Positions 44,801 through 53,736 of a stretch of 64,000 nucleotides of DNA are shown one piece after another (positions within the stretch are counted from its first letter, which is position 1; the number at the start of each line of letters is the position of its first letter). Below the pieces are notes generated by a model that made no database searches, was not told where the DNA came from, and saw nothing but the letters and a program-made list of their open reading frames with translations. The position numbers and the translations under genes are program-made. Origin of the DNA: an uncultured Lachnospiraceae bacterium. Lineage in GTDB: Bacteria > Bacillota > Clostridia > Lachnospirales > Lachnospiraceae. The stretch lies in the NCBI GenBank assembly GCA_934351835.1, contig CAKRJP010000010.1, forward strand, positions 40,854-104,853, read 5' to 3'.

Positions 44801-45571
44801 TTATATAGAAAGTCCTCCGGTCACTTTAATCACCTGTCCGGTAATATAGTCTGCCTCAGACACCAGGAACGCAACGGTATCTGCCACCTGTTCCGGCTTT
44901 CCGGTACGTCCCACCGGAATCTCGGATGCGATCTTCGTCACAACCTTCTCCGGTACACAGGCTGTCATATCTGTATCGATAAATCCGGGTGCCACCGCAT
45001 TTACAGTGATTCCTTTTCGCGCCAGCTCTTTCGCAGCGGTCTTCGTCATTCCGATCACACCTGCTTTTGCTGCTGCGTAATTAATCTGTCCGATGTTTCC
45101 GTCAGTACCTGAAATAGATGTCATATTTACAATACGTCCCCATCCCTGTGCGATCATCTGTGGAGCAACAAAATGCATCGTATTAAAGTTTCCCTTTAAG
45201 TTCGTAGCAATTACTTCGTCAAATTCTTCTTCCGACATCTTTACCAACATACGGTCTCTTGTAATCCCTGCATTATTAACAAGGATATCCAGTCTTCCAT
45301 ATTGTTCTACGATCATTTTAACCATCTCTTCACAGCCCGTATAATCAGCCACATGGCACTGCCAGATCATTGCTTTCCCGCCGGCAGCTTCTATTTTGGT
45401 TTTCACCTGTTCTGCTTTTTCTTTTGAATAATGATAGTTGATCACCACCGTCGCTCCCATGGACGCAAGTTTTAATGCGATTGCTTTTCCGATTCCTCTG
45501 GATCCACCGGTCACGAGTGCCACTCTGCCTTCTAATACCTGCTCTCTCACTGTCTGTTCTCTCAACTCCAT
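44801..45571 (-). CDS. SDR-family 3-oxoacyl reductase (FabG-like)
   Basis: 256 residues. NADPH site VALVTGGSRGIGKAIALKLA, NNAGITRDRML, and the Ser-Tyr-Lys triad in TSISGTDG and INYAAAKAG. C-terminus has QVADTVAFLVSEADYITGQV. It reduces 3-oxoacyl-ACP or acetoacetyl-CoA. It is not within a fatty-acid cluster here, so PhaB-like or other SDR activity is possible. Confidence 0.85.
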   Translation of the reverse strand: MELREQTVREQVLEGRVALVTGGSRGIGKAIALKLASMGATVVINYHYSKEKAEQVKTKIEAAGGKAMIWQCHVADYTGCEEMVKMIVEQYGRLDILVNNAGITRDRMLVKMSEEEFDEVIATNLKGNFNTMHFVAPQMIAQGWGRIVNMTSISGTDGNIGQINYAAAKAGVIGMTKTAAKELARKGITVNAVAPGFIDTDMTACVPEKVVTKIASEIPVGRTGKPEQVADTVAFLVSEADYITGQVIKVTGGLSI

Positions 45572-45640
45572 GCTCTGCTCCTTTCCGTACCCTGATCTTT
45601 TTCTCTCACTTCTTATTCTACGTTTTTTCAGAATATTTGT

Positions 45641-46528
45641 CTATATAATCCGTTTCTTTGTGGCTACGTTTTCTTCTGCTTCTATAAAAAAGCCACACAC
45701 TACTTCCAGGACACTTCCAGCGATGCATCTGGCTTTGTCCGAAATAGTAAAGCAATTCTCCAGTTCTCCGGTTCTCGGATCTATATCTCCGATCTTAAAT
45801 CCTTTTACCACCGGATATCCTTCTTTGATAAGCCCACGGATGATACCTGAAATCGTTGCATTTACTGGAATAATCCGTCCTACCTCCGTACGCACTTCCA
45901 TCACAACATCACCCTTTTCTACCACATCTCCGATCTTATTTTTCAAATATACAATGCCTTTTTCCGGCGAACGTAAAACCCTTTCGTTTGTATAACCGCC
46001 TATATTTCCCGGGATTCCGGTATCCGCCATTGCAGGTCCCTCGGTGATAATCCGTCCAAGATTATGGCCGCGCATGGTTTCTATTACAATGTCCACATCT
46101 TCTCCCGCCGTAAATCCCGGACCAAATCCAATTGTGAGCGGTGCCATATCACAACTTGTCCCCATATTTTTCTTTGCAAGAATTGCATCGATCACGATTT
46201 CCGGCTGCAGCACTTTAATACTTGCTCCCACAGGATCCACCAGAATCGGAACACATCGTCTGTCCCAGATATTTTCTATTTCCATCCGCACTTTTCTGGT
46301 CATATCCGCTTCCGTTCTGATTACTGCTCCAACCCGGATTCCCGTCACACCCTCAATCTGCATCTTTCCTTCATAGACAGCTTCACAGAAAGACACCTGT
46401 CGTCTGATCGCAGCCGGACGCTTTGTCTCAAGCACCAGCACACGGAATCCGCTTCTGTGTAATCTATGTATTGTTCCCGTGGCAATGTCGCCTCCACCGC
46501 GTACAATTACCAATTTATCTTTCAACAT
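45641..46528 (-). CDS. yqeB: Selenium-dependent molybdenum hydroxylase maturation protein YqeB
   Basis: About 295 residues. Starts MLKDKLVIVRGGGDIATGTI, a Rossmann-like XdhC/CoxI pattern, and includes DIVIETMRGHNLGRIITEGP and GAVIRTEADM. It is the EF2563/YqeB family, a marker of selenium as a labile cofactor in molybdenum hydroxylases. ATG at 46528 follows AGGAGG and overlaps the end of yqeC. Its partner xanthine dehydrogenase is 3.5 kb away. Confidence 0.9.
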   Translation of the reverse strand: MLKDKLVIVRGGGDIATGTIHRLHRSGFRVLVLETKRPAAIRRQVSFCEAVYEGKMQIEGVTGIRVGAVIRTEADMTRKVRMEIENIWDRRCVPILVDPVGASIKVLQPEIVIDAILAKKNMGTSCDMAPLTIGFGPGFTAGEDVDIVIETMRGHNLGRIITEGPAMADTGIPGNIGGYTNERVLRSPEKGIVYLKNKIGDVVEKGDVVMEVRTEVGRIIPVNATISGIIRGLIKEGYPVVKGFKIGDIDPRTGELENCFTISDKARCIAGSVLEVVCGFFIEAEENVATKKRII

Positions 46529-47279
46529 GTGCACCCTCCTGTAAAGTCGTAAGTCTTCCTCTCATTTCTCCACATTTTTCTAATTCTTTCAGTAATTTAT
46601 CCCCATCTTCAAAGATATTTATCACATCACACTTATTTAATACAATATAATACTGACGTTCTCCCACACCTTTTTTCGTTCCTTTTTCAGATGTGAGGAT
46701 CTTCACCATATCTTCCATCGTCATGATCTCGGACCTTTTTTTCCCCAGAAGTGCTTCCACTTCATCCAGACAAAAGCAGACTTCTTCGCAAGTTTTTCCA
46801 AGAGTATCAAGTCCCATAACTCCAACCACGATATCGCACTCCGGCAATATCACCGGTTCTCGGTCTCTCGGCACTTTACAAGGAAGCCGTTTGGCACCAT
46901 CTGCCTCTATCAGCGTAACATCTGCCAGCTCCATGTATCTTTTTAGTTTCTCTTTCGGGAGCATCGACAGCTTATGCTCATTCTCCCTGCGACCTGCCGT
47001 TGCATATTTTCCATCTTCCCATCGCTTTTCCATCTCAGAAAGAGTGGTTACATAACTTCCATCCTCCGGAACCCCGATATGCGTTGTTGTTGTCACCAGC
47101 GTCCGCATCCCCAGCATCGCATATTGTTCCGCAAACGCCGTCATCAGAGAGGTTTTTCCGCCTCCTCCCACCAGAGAGATGACATGTCCTTTTTCATTTA
47201 TAAACGGGAACGCATGCAATATATTACTTTCGCTAATATATTTATTTTTTTCACGCTGATATACAGTCAATTTCTTCAT
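46515..47279 (-). CDS. yqeC: Selenium-dependent hydroxylase accessory protein YqeC
   Basis: 254 residues with a P-loop VISLVGGGGKTSLMTAFAEQ. ADVTLIEADGAKRLPCKVPR and VVGVMGLDTLGKTCEE are typical of YqeC (putative GTP/ATP-dependent accessory protein). It overlaps yqeB by 14 nt. The pair is a genomic signature of selenium-dependent molybdenum hydroxylases. The biochemical step is not known. Confidence 0.9.
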   Translation of the reverse strand: MKKLTVYQREKNKYISESNILHAFPFINEKGHVISLVGGGGKTSLMTAFAEQYAMLGMRTLVTTTTHIGVPEDGSYVTTLSEMEKRWEDGKYATAGRRENEHKLSMLPKEKLKRYMELADVTLIEADGAKRLPCKVPRDREPVILPECDIVVGVMGLDTLGKTCEEVCFCLDEVEALLGKKRSEIMTMEDMVKILTSEKGTKKGVGERQYYIVLNKCDVINIFEDGDKLLKELEKCGEMRGRLTTLQEGAHVER

Positions 47280-47346
47280 ATTTCACCACTCTTTTCTACA
47301 AATATCTGTGTATTTTTACAAACATTTCTTTTTTATTAGTTCAATC

Positions 47347-47377
47347 TTTACACAAAAATAAATATTTTATAAAATAT
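47347..47377 (+). promoter_or_regulatory. Purine permease promoter with overlapping palindrome
   Basis: TTTACA (47347-47352) and TAAAAT (47370-47375), 17 bp apart. ATATTTTATAAAATAT (47362-47377) is a perfect palindrome over the -10, possibly an operator. No purine riboswitch sequence is visible. Confidence 0.5.
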
Positions 47378-47426
47378 ACCTATTAGAAAAATTTATCATT
47401 TATCTATGGAAGGAGATTCTATTAAT

Positions 47427-48875
47427 ATGAAACATAACAACGAATTATCTTCTGCTGCTTATGACTTTTATGCCAAAATGCCGCTTTCACAGGCAATTCC
47501 GCTTGGTCTTCAGCATGTGCTTGCCATGTTCGTCGGCAACCTGACACCGCTTTTGATCATTGCAGGAGCTTGTGGAATCAGCGCAGGCAGTGAGTTTGCA
47601 GATCTTCAGGTTGAACTTTTACAGAACGCTATGCTGGTGGCTGGTATCGTTACTCTCGTACAGCTCTATGCCATTGGACCTATCGGCGGAAAAGTCCCGA
47701 TCATCATGGGTACAAGTTCCGGTTTCATCGGTGTATTTAACAGTGTTGCCGCTACCATGGGCGGCGGAGTTGCAGCGTACGGTGCAATCATGGGAGCTTC
47801 TATCATCGGTGGTTTATTCGAAGGTGTCCTCGGACTTTTCTTGAAACCACTCCGTAAATTCTTCCCATCCGTTGTCACAGGTACTGTTGTATTATCCATC
47901 GGACTGTCTTTAATCTCCGTTGGTATTAATTCTTTCGGTGGTGGAAACAACGCCGCAGATTTTGGTTCTATAGAAAATATGCTGCTGGCACTTTTTGTAC
48001 TGGCTGTAATCCTGATCTGCAAACACGGACTGAAAAATAATGGTTTTGCAAACTCTTCTGCTATCCTGATCGGTATCATCGCAGGATACATCGTAGCATT
48101 CATTATGGGACAGGTTCTTCCTACAACTGCAATCAATGCAGACGGGGTAGAATATACAAAGGCCTGGGTGCTGAACTTCGATAAAGTTGCACAGGCTAGC
48201 TGGTTTGCTGTTCCATCCCTGATGCCTGTAAAAATTTCATTTGATGCCCGCGCAATTGTCCCTGTTATGATCATGTTCATCGTAACTGCCGTTGAGACAG
48301 TCGGTGATATCTCAGGTGTTATGGAAGGTGGTCTTGGACGCGAGGCAACCGATTCCGAATTATCCGGCGGTGTTATCTGTGACGGTCTCGGATCATCTTT
48401 TGCAGCACTCTTCGGAGTCCTTGCAAATACTTCTTTCAGCCAGAATGTAGGTCTTGTAACAATGACAAAAGTCGTTAACCGTTTTGCTCTGGCTACAGGA
48501 GCTGTTTTCCTGATCCTCTGTGGTCTGTTCCCGAAACTTGGTGCTCTGGTATCTATCATGCCACAGCCTGTTCTCGGTGGCGCCGCAGTTATGATGTTCT
48601 CTTCCATCGTCATCAGTGGTATCCAGCTCATCACCAAAGAGCCTATGACTCCAAGAAACTTAAGTATCGTTTCCGTTGCCCTTGGTGTTGGTTACGGTAT
48701 GGGTGCTAACAGCACAATTCTTGCAAATGCACCTCAGGCACTCCAGCTGATCTTCGGTGGTTCCGGAATCGTACCTGCTGCATTCTTCGCAATCCTGCTT
48801 AACATCATTTTACCAAAGGATGAAAAGCCTGCACCGGTTGAAGCTGCGGACGAAACAGAATCTACAGAAAAATAA
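47427..48875 (+). CDS. NCS2-family purine (xanthine/uric acid) permease
   Basis: About 482 residues, 12-14 membrane segments. NCS2 signs: PLSQAIPLGLQHVLAMFVGN, the QNVG segment FSQNVGLVTMTKVVNRF, and GDISGVMEGGLGRE in the second half. Moves xanthine, uric acid or uracil with H+ or Na+. It lies in the selenium-molybdenum hydroxylase cluster, so xanthine or urate is the best guess. ATG at 47427 has GGAAGGAG upstream; the earlier ATG (47406) has none. Confidence 0.9.
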   Translation: MKHNNELSSAAYDFYAKMPLSQAIPLGLQHVLAMFVGNLTPLLIIAGACGISAGSEFADLQVELLQNAMLVAGIVTLVQLYAIGPIGGKVPIIMGTSSGFIGVFNSVAATMGGGVAAYGAIMGASIIGGLFEGVLGLFLKPLRKFFPSVVTGTVVLSIGLSLISVGINSFGGGNNAADFGSIENMLLALFVLAVILICKHGLKNNGFANSSAILIGIIAGYIVAFIMGQVLPTTAINADGVEYTKAWVLNFDKVAQASWFAVPSLMPVKISFDARAIVPVMIMFIVTAVETVGDISGVMEGGLGREATDSELSGGVICDGLGSSFAALFGVLANTSFSQNVGLVTMTKVVNRFALATGAVFLILCGLFPKLGALVSIMPQPVLGGAAVMMFSSIVISGIQLITKEPMTPRNLSIVSVALGVGYGMGANSTILANAPQALQLIFGGSGIVPAAFFAILLNIILPKDEKPAPVEAADETESTEK

Positions 48876-48888
48876 ATGATTTTCATTT

Positions 48889-48921
48889 TCCCGGGCATAA
48901 ATTATGTCCGGGGATTTTTTT
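48889..48921 (+). terminator. Terminator after the purine permease
   Basis: TTCCCGGGCATAA pairs with TTATGTCCGGGGA, then TTTTTTT. Confidence 0.8.
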
Positions 48922-48934
48922 ATCAGGCAATGCA

Positions 48935-49852
48935 TCAAATTTCTGTGGCCACCTGTTCCAGACGCATCTGATCTTCTGCCGTGTCAATATCCATAAGTTC
49001 TCGCACGCTTCCTGCCTGATGAATTCTCACCTGGTCTGCATACTTCTTCAACAGATATCCCCCACCTTTTTTCTCCGGCAGAATATTAAGCTCTTTAAAA
49101 TACTCCTTCGGAAATATCGCCGGAGTTCCAACTTCTTCCTGATGACCCAGACGCCAGATATATTCCGGCTGTCTTTCAAAATCTTCTGCCAGTAATTTTA
49201 ATGTCCTTGCTGTAAGCAACGGCTGGTCGGATGGACAAAACATACACCCTCTCAAATCATACTTTTCATTTAGATAGGCAAGCCCCAGACGCACCGTATC
49301 ATTTCTCCCCGGAAATTCATGCAAAACAACATCAATTCCTTTTGCCTTACATAATGCCTCTACTTCCGGATATCTCGTCACCACCACTCTCGCCGAGAAA
49401 TCCTTTGTTGCTTCCAGAATCCACTGGATCATCGGTTTCCCACAGAAATCTGCCAGAAGCTTATTACTTCCAAATCGCTTTCCCAATCCGGAAGCCATAA
49501 TTACACAACCAATCTGCTTTTTCGCAAAAATCTTCTGATACGCCTGTTTACTCTGGCAGATACATGACTCACGATAGCTCTCATATTTTTCCAGAAACTC
49601 GCGCGCCTCTTTTGTCAGGACGCTTCCTCCGCCTCCTTTACCGCCGATTACCTTCTCAGTCAATGAAAAGCCCAGTACATGTTCTGCCCGATGGATCATT
49701 CCAATCGCCTTGGTGTAACCCATCCCCATCTGAAATGCAGCCTGTCTGAGTGATCCCATCTCATCGATAGCATGCATTAATTTACACGGCCCTTCCCCAA
49801 AAAATTTCGTCCCGTCATCATCGTATAAATACACTCGAATGTCAGGTTTCAT
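48935..49852 (-). CDS. ModE-like DNA-binding domain fused to MocA-like nucleotidyltransferase
   Basis: 305 residues, two domains. Residues 1-105: ModE-type winged helix (LMHAIDEMGSLRQAAFQMGM, KVIGGKGGGGSVLTKEAREF). Residues 115-300: MobA/MocA-like nucleotidyltransferase (IGCVIMASGLGKRFGSNKLL, MFCPSDQPLLTART, HQEEVGTPAIFPKEYF). The second domain resembles the YgfJ-type accessory protein that attaches CMP to the molybdenum cofactor. The fusion would join cofactor finishing with regulation. It has no molybdate-binding (MOP) domain. A ModE-like palindrome is directly upstream, so autoregulation is likely. Confidence 0.85.
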   Translation of the reverse strand: MKPDIRVYLYDDDGTKFFGEGPCKLMHAIDEMGSLRQAAFQMGMGYTKAIGMIHRAEHVLGFSLTEKVIGGKGGGGSVLTKEAREFLEKYESYRESCICQSKQAYQKIFAKKQIGCVIMASGLGKRFGSNKLLADFCGKPMIQWILEATKDFSARVVVTRYPEVEALCKAKGIDVVLHEFPGRNDTVRLGLAYLNEKYDLRGCMFCPSDQPLLTARTLKLLAEDFERQPEYIWRLGHQEEVGTPAIFPKEYFKELNILPEKKGGGYLLKKYADQVRIHQAGSVRELMDIDTAEDQMRLEQVATEI

Positions 49853-49875
49853 GATATCTCCTTCTTAATTTTTTC

Positions 49876-49897
49876 GTTATGTTTTTCAAAACATAAC
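49876..49897. promoter_or_regulatory. ModE-like operator
   Basis: GTTATGTTTT-TC-AAAACATAAC, a perfect 10-bp inverted repeat 24 bp before the ModE-MocA start codon. It resembles ModE boxes, in which CGTTAT and ATAACG half-sites face each other. Confidence 0.6.
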
Positions 49898-49990
49898 CCA
49901 TTGTAGCAAAATCTTTTCCTCTTATCAATTATTTATAGCAAAAAACTCTATCGCTTCCTTAAAATCCAACAACCTTAGTCCGTTAACAGA

Positions 49991-50034
49991 TAAAGAAAGC
50001 AGTTCAATCCCCCTTAAGTGATTGAACTGCTTTC
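49991..50034 (-). terminator. Terminator after xdhA
   Basis: GAAAGCAGTTCAATC pairs perfectly with GATTGAACTGCTTTC around a 10-nt loop, followed by TTTAT on the minus strand. Confidence 0.8.
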
Positions 50035-50052
50035 GTAGTTTTTCTCTTATAA

Positions 50053-52356
50053 TTATTCTGCGTTTTCTTTTGTGTCTTTCTCTGCAAATGCCATCGCCAC
50101 CTGTTCGGCAGTGATCGGAAGTTCATAAAAACGTTTGCCCGTCGCATTATATACCGCATCCGCAATAGACGGCAACGGTGTATTGATTACAATCTCCCCA
50201 ATGGATTTTGCACCAAATGGACCGGTTCTCTCATAGCTGCAGTCAAATTCTACCTGGATATGTCCAATATCCGTTCTGGTCGGGATCTTATACTGCATCA
50301 GGGAATTCTGTCTCGGATATCCCTTGTCATTGTATGTGATATCTTCCAACAATGCCATTCCGATTCCCTGCAAAATTCCACCTTCCGCCTGGATTCTTGA
50401 AAGTGCCGGATTGATTGGCGTTCCGCAGTCAACACAGGCTTTAAAATCAATGACACTCATTTCACCGGTCAACGTGTCAAGTTCAAGTTCCACCGCACCT
50501 ACCATGTAAGGTGGTGGAGAAAGTGGTGAGTTGTGTGTCTCTGCTGCTGCCAGAATAATCTCATTACCATTCATGGATTTGCGAATAAGTGTCTCCAGAT
50601 CTACTTCCGCACCGGAATCCGCTGTTACTTTCTTACCGTCAAAGTCAACTTCGGATTCATCGCATTCCAACATCTGCGCACCCAGTTTACAGATCTGGTC
50701 TCTTAATTTCAGTGCTGCATTCTCTACTGCTTTTCCTGTAATATAAGTCGTACTTGACGCATAGGAACCAGAATCATATGGCGAAATGTCAGTATCCGCT
50801 CCGAATACAATAATGTGGTCTAACGGACACTCCAATACTTCCGCTGCGATCTGCGCCAGAATCGTATCACATCCTGTACCCATATCTGCAGCACCAATCG
50901 TCAGTGTATAGAATCCGCCATCCTGTGCCTTTAAATCGGCACTTCCTGTATCCATACTGGTAATACCGGATCCCTGCATCGCCATGCCCATTCCTACGGC
51001 ACGAACTTTTCCGTTGCCCATATCTCTTACCGGGTATTTGTTCTCCCAGTCAATCATTTTCTTTACTTTGGCAAGACATTTATCCAGAGCACAGCTAGTA
51101 TTCTCCTGGAAATAGTAAGCCGGCATGATCTCGCCTTCTTTTACGATATTGCGCTCACGCAGTTCAAATGGATCCATATTTAACATATGTGCCAGTTCAT
51201 TTACTGCTGACTCTACCGCAAATAATCCCTGTGTCGCACCGTAGCCCCTGTAAGCTCCGGCAGACATATGGTTGGTATATACTACATCATTTGAAAAACG
51301 GAATGCTTCAGCTTTTCCATATAACGGAATAGACTTATGACCGGATAATCCTACGGTTGTCGGTCCATGCTCACCATATGCGCCTGTATTTGACAGGGTA
51401 TACATATCGATACCACGGACAATTCCTTCCTTTGTCGCACCCAGTCTTACATGCATCTCCATCTCATGTCTAGGAGAAGATGCTGTCTGAGATTCCTCAC
51501 GGCTAAAAATAATCTTGGACGGTTTCTTCGTCATCCAGGTTACAAATGCCGGATAAACTTCACTGATGGAAGACTGCTTTGCACCAAACCCTCCTCCGAT
51601 ACGAGGTTTGGTCACCCGGATCATACTCTGTGGAATATGAAGCGCATTTGCAACAATACGTCTGCAGTGGAATACAATCTGCGTAGAACTTACAATATGA
51701 AGTCTTCCATAAACATCAATCGTACAGTAGGTTCTGAAAGACTCCATCATCGCCTGCTGACATGCCTTTGTGTGATAAGTGCGGTCAATCACGATATCGC
51801 AGTCTGCTAATACCTTTTCGATATCACCGTTGTCACAATATTCGTGCGAGCATAAATTTCTCTTATTGTCTGCTCCCACCGGGCAAAGGCTCTCCCAGTT
51901 ATCCTCCGGATGTACCAGAATCGGATTATCTTTTGCTGTATGATAGTCCAGAACCGGTTCTAACACTTCATACTCAACCTTGATCATTTTTAATGCTTTG
52001 TCAACGCATTTCTCATCAGCACCCGCCACGATTGCAACCGGATCTCCCACAAAACGCACATGACGGTCTAATAAAAGACGGTCTCGCGGACTTGCCTCAA
52101 AAGAAGTCTGCCCTGCCTGCGTATAACGGGACGCATCCTGCGGAACATCCTCCCATGTATAAATTGCTTCGATTCCCGGCACTTTCATTGCAATGGTCTT
52201 GTTGATTGATTTAATCATTGCATTCGGGTGCGGAGATCTGAGCAATTTAACGATCAGACAATCTTTCGGCGCAATATCATTAACATAGACCGGTTTCCCT
52301 GTAAGTAACTGCATAGAGTCTTTTTTTCTTACGGACTGATTTACTATCTTCATCAA
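50053..52356 (-). CDS. xdhA: Xanthine dehydrogenase, molybdenum-binding subunit
   Basis: 767 residues of the molybdenum hydroxylase large subunit. KPRIGGGFGAKQSSISEVYP, AGAYRGYGATQGLFAVESAV, ASSTTYITGKAVENAA and GPFGAKSIGEIVINTPLPS (with active-site Glu) are visible. Oxidises xanthine or another purine at the Mo centre. With yqeB, yqeC and the MocA-like gene close by, it is probably a selenium-dependent enzyme. Third gene of the xdhB-xdhC-xdhA order here. Hypoxanthine or nicotinate-like substrates remain possible. Confidence 0.9.
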   Translation of the reverse strand: MMKIVNQSVRKKDSMQLLTGKPVYVNDIAPKDCLIVKLLRSPHPNAMIKSINKTIAMKVPGIEAIYTWEDVPQDASRYTQAGQTSFEASPRDRLLLDRHVRFVGDPVAIVAGADEKCVDKALKMIKVEYEVLEPVLDYHTAKDNPILVHPEDNWESLCPVGADNKRNLCSHEYCDNGDIEKVLADCDIVIDRTYHTKACQQAMMESFRTYCTIDVYGRLHIVSSTQIVFHCRRIVANALHIPQSMIRVTKPRIGGGFGAKQSSISEVYPAFVTWMTKKPSKIIFSREESQTASSPRHEMEMHVRLGATKEGIVRGIDMYTLSNTGAYGEHGPTTVGLSGHKSIPLYGKAEAFRFSNDVVYTNHMSAGAYRGYGATQGLFAVESAVNELAHMLNMDPFELRERNIVKEGEIMPAYYFQENTSCALDKCLAKVKKMIDWENKYPVRDMGNGKVRAVGMGMAMQGSGITSMDTGSADLKAQDGGFYTLTIGAADMGTGCDTILAQIAAEVLECPLDHIIVFGADTDISPYDSGSYASSTTYITGKAVENAALKLRDQICKLGAQMLECDESEVDFDGKKVTADSGAEVDLETLIRKSMNGNEIILAAAETHNSPLSPPPYMVGAVELELDTLTGEMSVIDFKACVDCGTPINPALSRIQAEGGILQGIGMALLEDITYNDKGYPRQNSLMQYKIPTRTDIGHIQVEFDCSYERTGPFGAKSIGEIVINTPLPSIADAVYNATGKRFYELPITAEQVAMAFAEKDTKENAE

Positions 52357-52836
52357 TTACGCCTCCTCTCCTGTCTGCTCTTTATTCTTCTTCCACTCCA
52401 GATAATTTAAAATACCACGGAGTTGTCCCTCATATCCGGAACAACGGCATAAATTTCCTGCCAGATACTCCTTGATCTCATCCTCTGTCGGATATGGATT
52501 TTCACGGAACATCGCAATGGCATTCATCACCATCCCCGGATTGCAAAAACCACACTGCTCTGCTCCCTGATCTGCAATAAATCCTACGAATTCTTCGGCT
52601 TCTTTCTGAAGTCCTTCCAACGTCTCTACTTTATGTCCTGACGCACGCACTGCCAATACCGCGCACGACAATACCGGAGTATCATCTAAAAAGACTGTGC
52701 AAAGTCCACAGTTTGTTGTCTCACATCCGCATTTTACGCTGTAACAGCCCTGCTCTCTTACAAAATCCAAAAGTGTCATATCAGGATCGATGTCGGCATT
52801 TACATTCTTACCATTTAATCTTATCTGTACTAACAT
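52357..52836 (-). CDS. xdhC: Xanthine dehydrogenase, 2Fe-2S subunit
   Basis: 159 residues, ferredoxin-like N-terminal 2Fe-2S site (VKCGCETTNCGLCTVFLDDT) and C-terminal 2Fe-2S site (EQCGFCNPGMV, NLCRCSGYEGQLRG). It carries electrons from the Mo subunit to the FAD subunit. Start overlaps the end of the FAD gene by 7 nt; xdhA follows immediately. Confidence 0.93.
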   Translation of the reverse strand: MLVQIRLNGKNVNADIDPDMTLLDFVREQGCYSVKCGCETTNCGLCTVFLDDTPVLSCAVLAVRASGHKVETLEGLQKEAEEFVGFIADQGAEQCGFCNPGMVMNAIAMFRENPYPTEDEIKEYLAGNLCRCSGYEGQLRGILNYLEWKKNKEQTGEEA

Positions 52837-53639
52837 GTTTCCTCTCCTTTCAGACTCTCTAATACTCGCATGACCAGAACTTTTACAAGATGCGTACGGT
52901 ACTTTGCACTTCCCCGCATATTGCTCTCAGTCGGTACCTGCTCCGCTGCATATTCCGCAAACTGCCTGATACTTTTCTCTGTCAATCCTTCTTTTAAAAT
53001 TCCTTTTTCATCAACTACGATCATTGCTTTCGATGGTCTCGCACCTACCGCGATACGATATACCTCCTCATCCCCGGAAACATCTCTGCTGATCGCACAT
53101 GTCAATGTCGGAAAATCCGTCTTCGCCGGGCGCACGCTCTGATATGCCAGTTTTTCTTTTGATTTCTTTATAATAATGCGCACCAGAATATCGTTGTCAT
53201 ATGGCATCTGTGCAAATTCCTGCATCGATACGATACCGCCCTTGTACAATTCTACATAACTGTCCATCGCAAGGAAAATTGTCAGCACATCGGAAAATCC
53301 GAAACGACCGTAAATGCTGCCTCCCACAGTTGCCAGATTTCTGAACTGTACCCCTACGATATGCTTTAAAGCTTCTTTCATAGCTCCGTCTGTATATGTT
53401 TCCAAGCTGTCATTCATCTCCAACTGACGCAGAGTCACCATACATCCGATACGATATTCATCATCTGTTTCTTCAATCTGATCCAGTCCCAATTCTGATA
53501 AATCAATGACTGTCTGGATATTTTTGTTTCCCATTCTTACCCAGAGCATGCCTCCGATCACCTGTGCCGTCCGTTTCTGGTTCAGCTCCCAGGCTTCTTC
53601 GAGACTCGCCGCTTTTACATAATTCTTAATGGTTATCAT
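52830..53639 (-). CDS. xdhB: Xanthine dehydrogenase, FAD-binding subunit
   Basis: 269 residues. FAD-binding type 2 signature FRNLATVGGSIYGRFGFSDV and the upstream TVIDLSELGLDQIEE; C-terminal CO-dehydrogenase flavoprotein region ends with HLVKVLVMRVLESL. First gene of the xdh operon, with a good promoter 70 bp upstream. Confidence 0.9.
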   Translation of the reverse strand: MITIKNYVKAASLEEAWELNQKRTAQVIGGMLWVRMGNKNIQTVIDLSELGLDQIEETDDEYRIGCMVTLRQLEMNDSLETYTDGAMKEALKHIVGVQFRNLATVGGSIYGRFGFSDVLTIFLAMDSYVELYKGGIVSMQEFAQMPYDNDILVRIIIKKSKEKLAYQSVRPAKTDFPTLTCAISRDVSGDEEVYRIAVGARPSKAMIVVDEKGILKEGLTEKSIRQFAEYAAEQVPTESNMRGSAKYRTHLVKVLVMRVLESLKGEETC

Positions 53640-53706
53640 CCATATTCCTCTCTTTTTTCTCTATCGCACTGTTTCATTCATTGTCATAAAGTAACGCAAC
53701 CGATTG

Positions 53707-53735
53707 ATTATATCATTTTAAATATCAATCTGCAA
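53707..53735 (-). promoter_or_regulatory. xdh operon promoter
   Basis: TTGCAG (53730-53735) and TATAAT (53707-53712), spacing 17 bp on the minus strand. Confidence 0.7.
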
Positions 53736-53736
53736 T

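Noticed and set aside
47280..47426. Possible purine riboswitch before the permease
   Set aside because: None of the conserved junction sequences of the purine aptamer is seen.
47666..48637. Long open frame on the minus strand opposite the purine permease
   Set aside because: Shadow frame; the plus-strand permease has a clear family match, membrane pattern and ribosome binding site.
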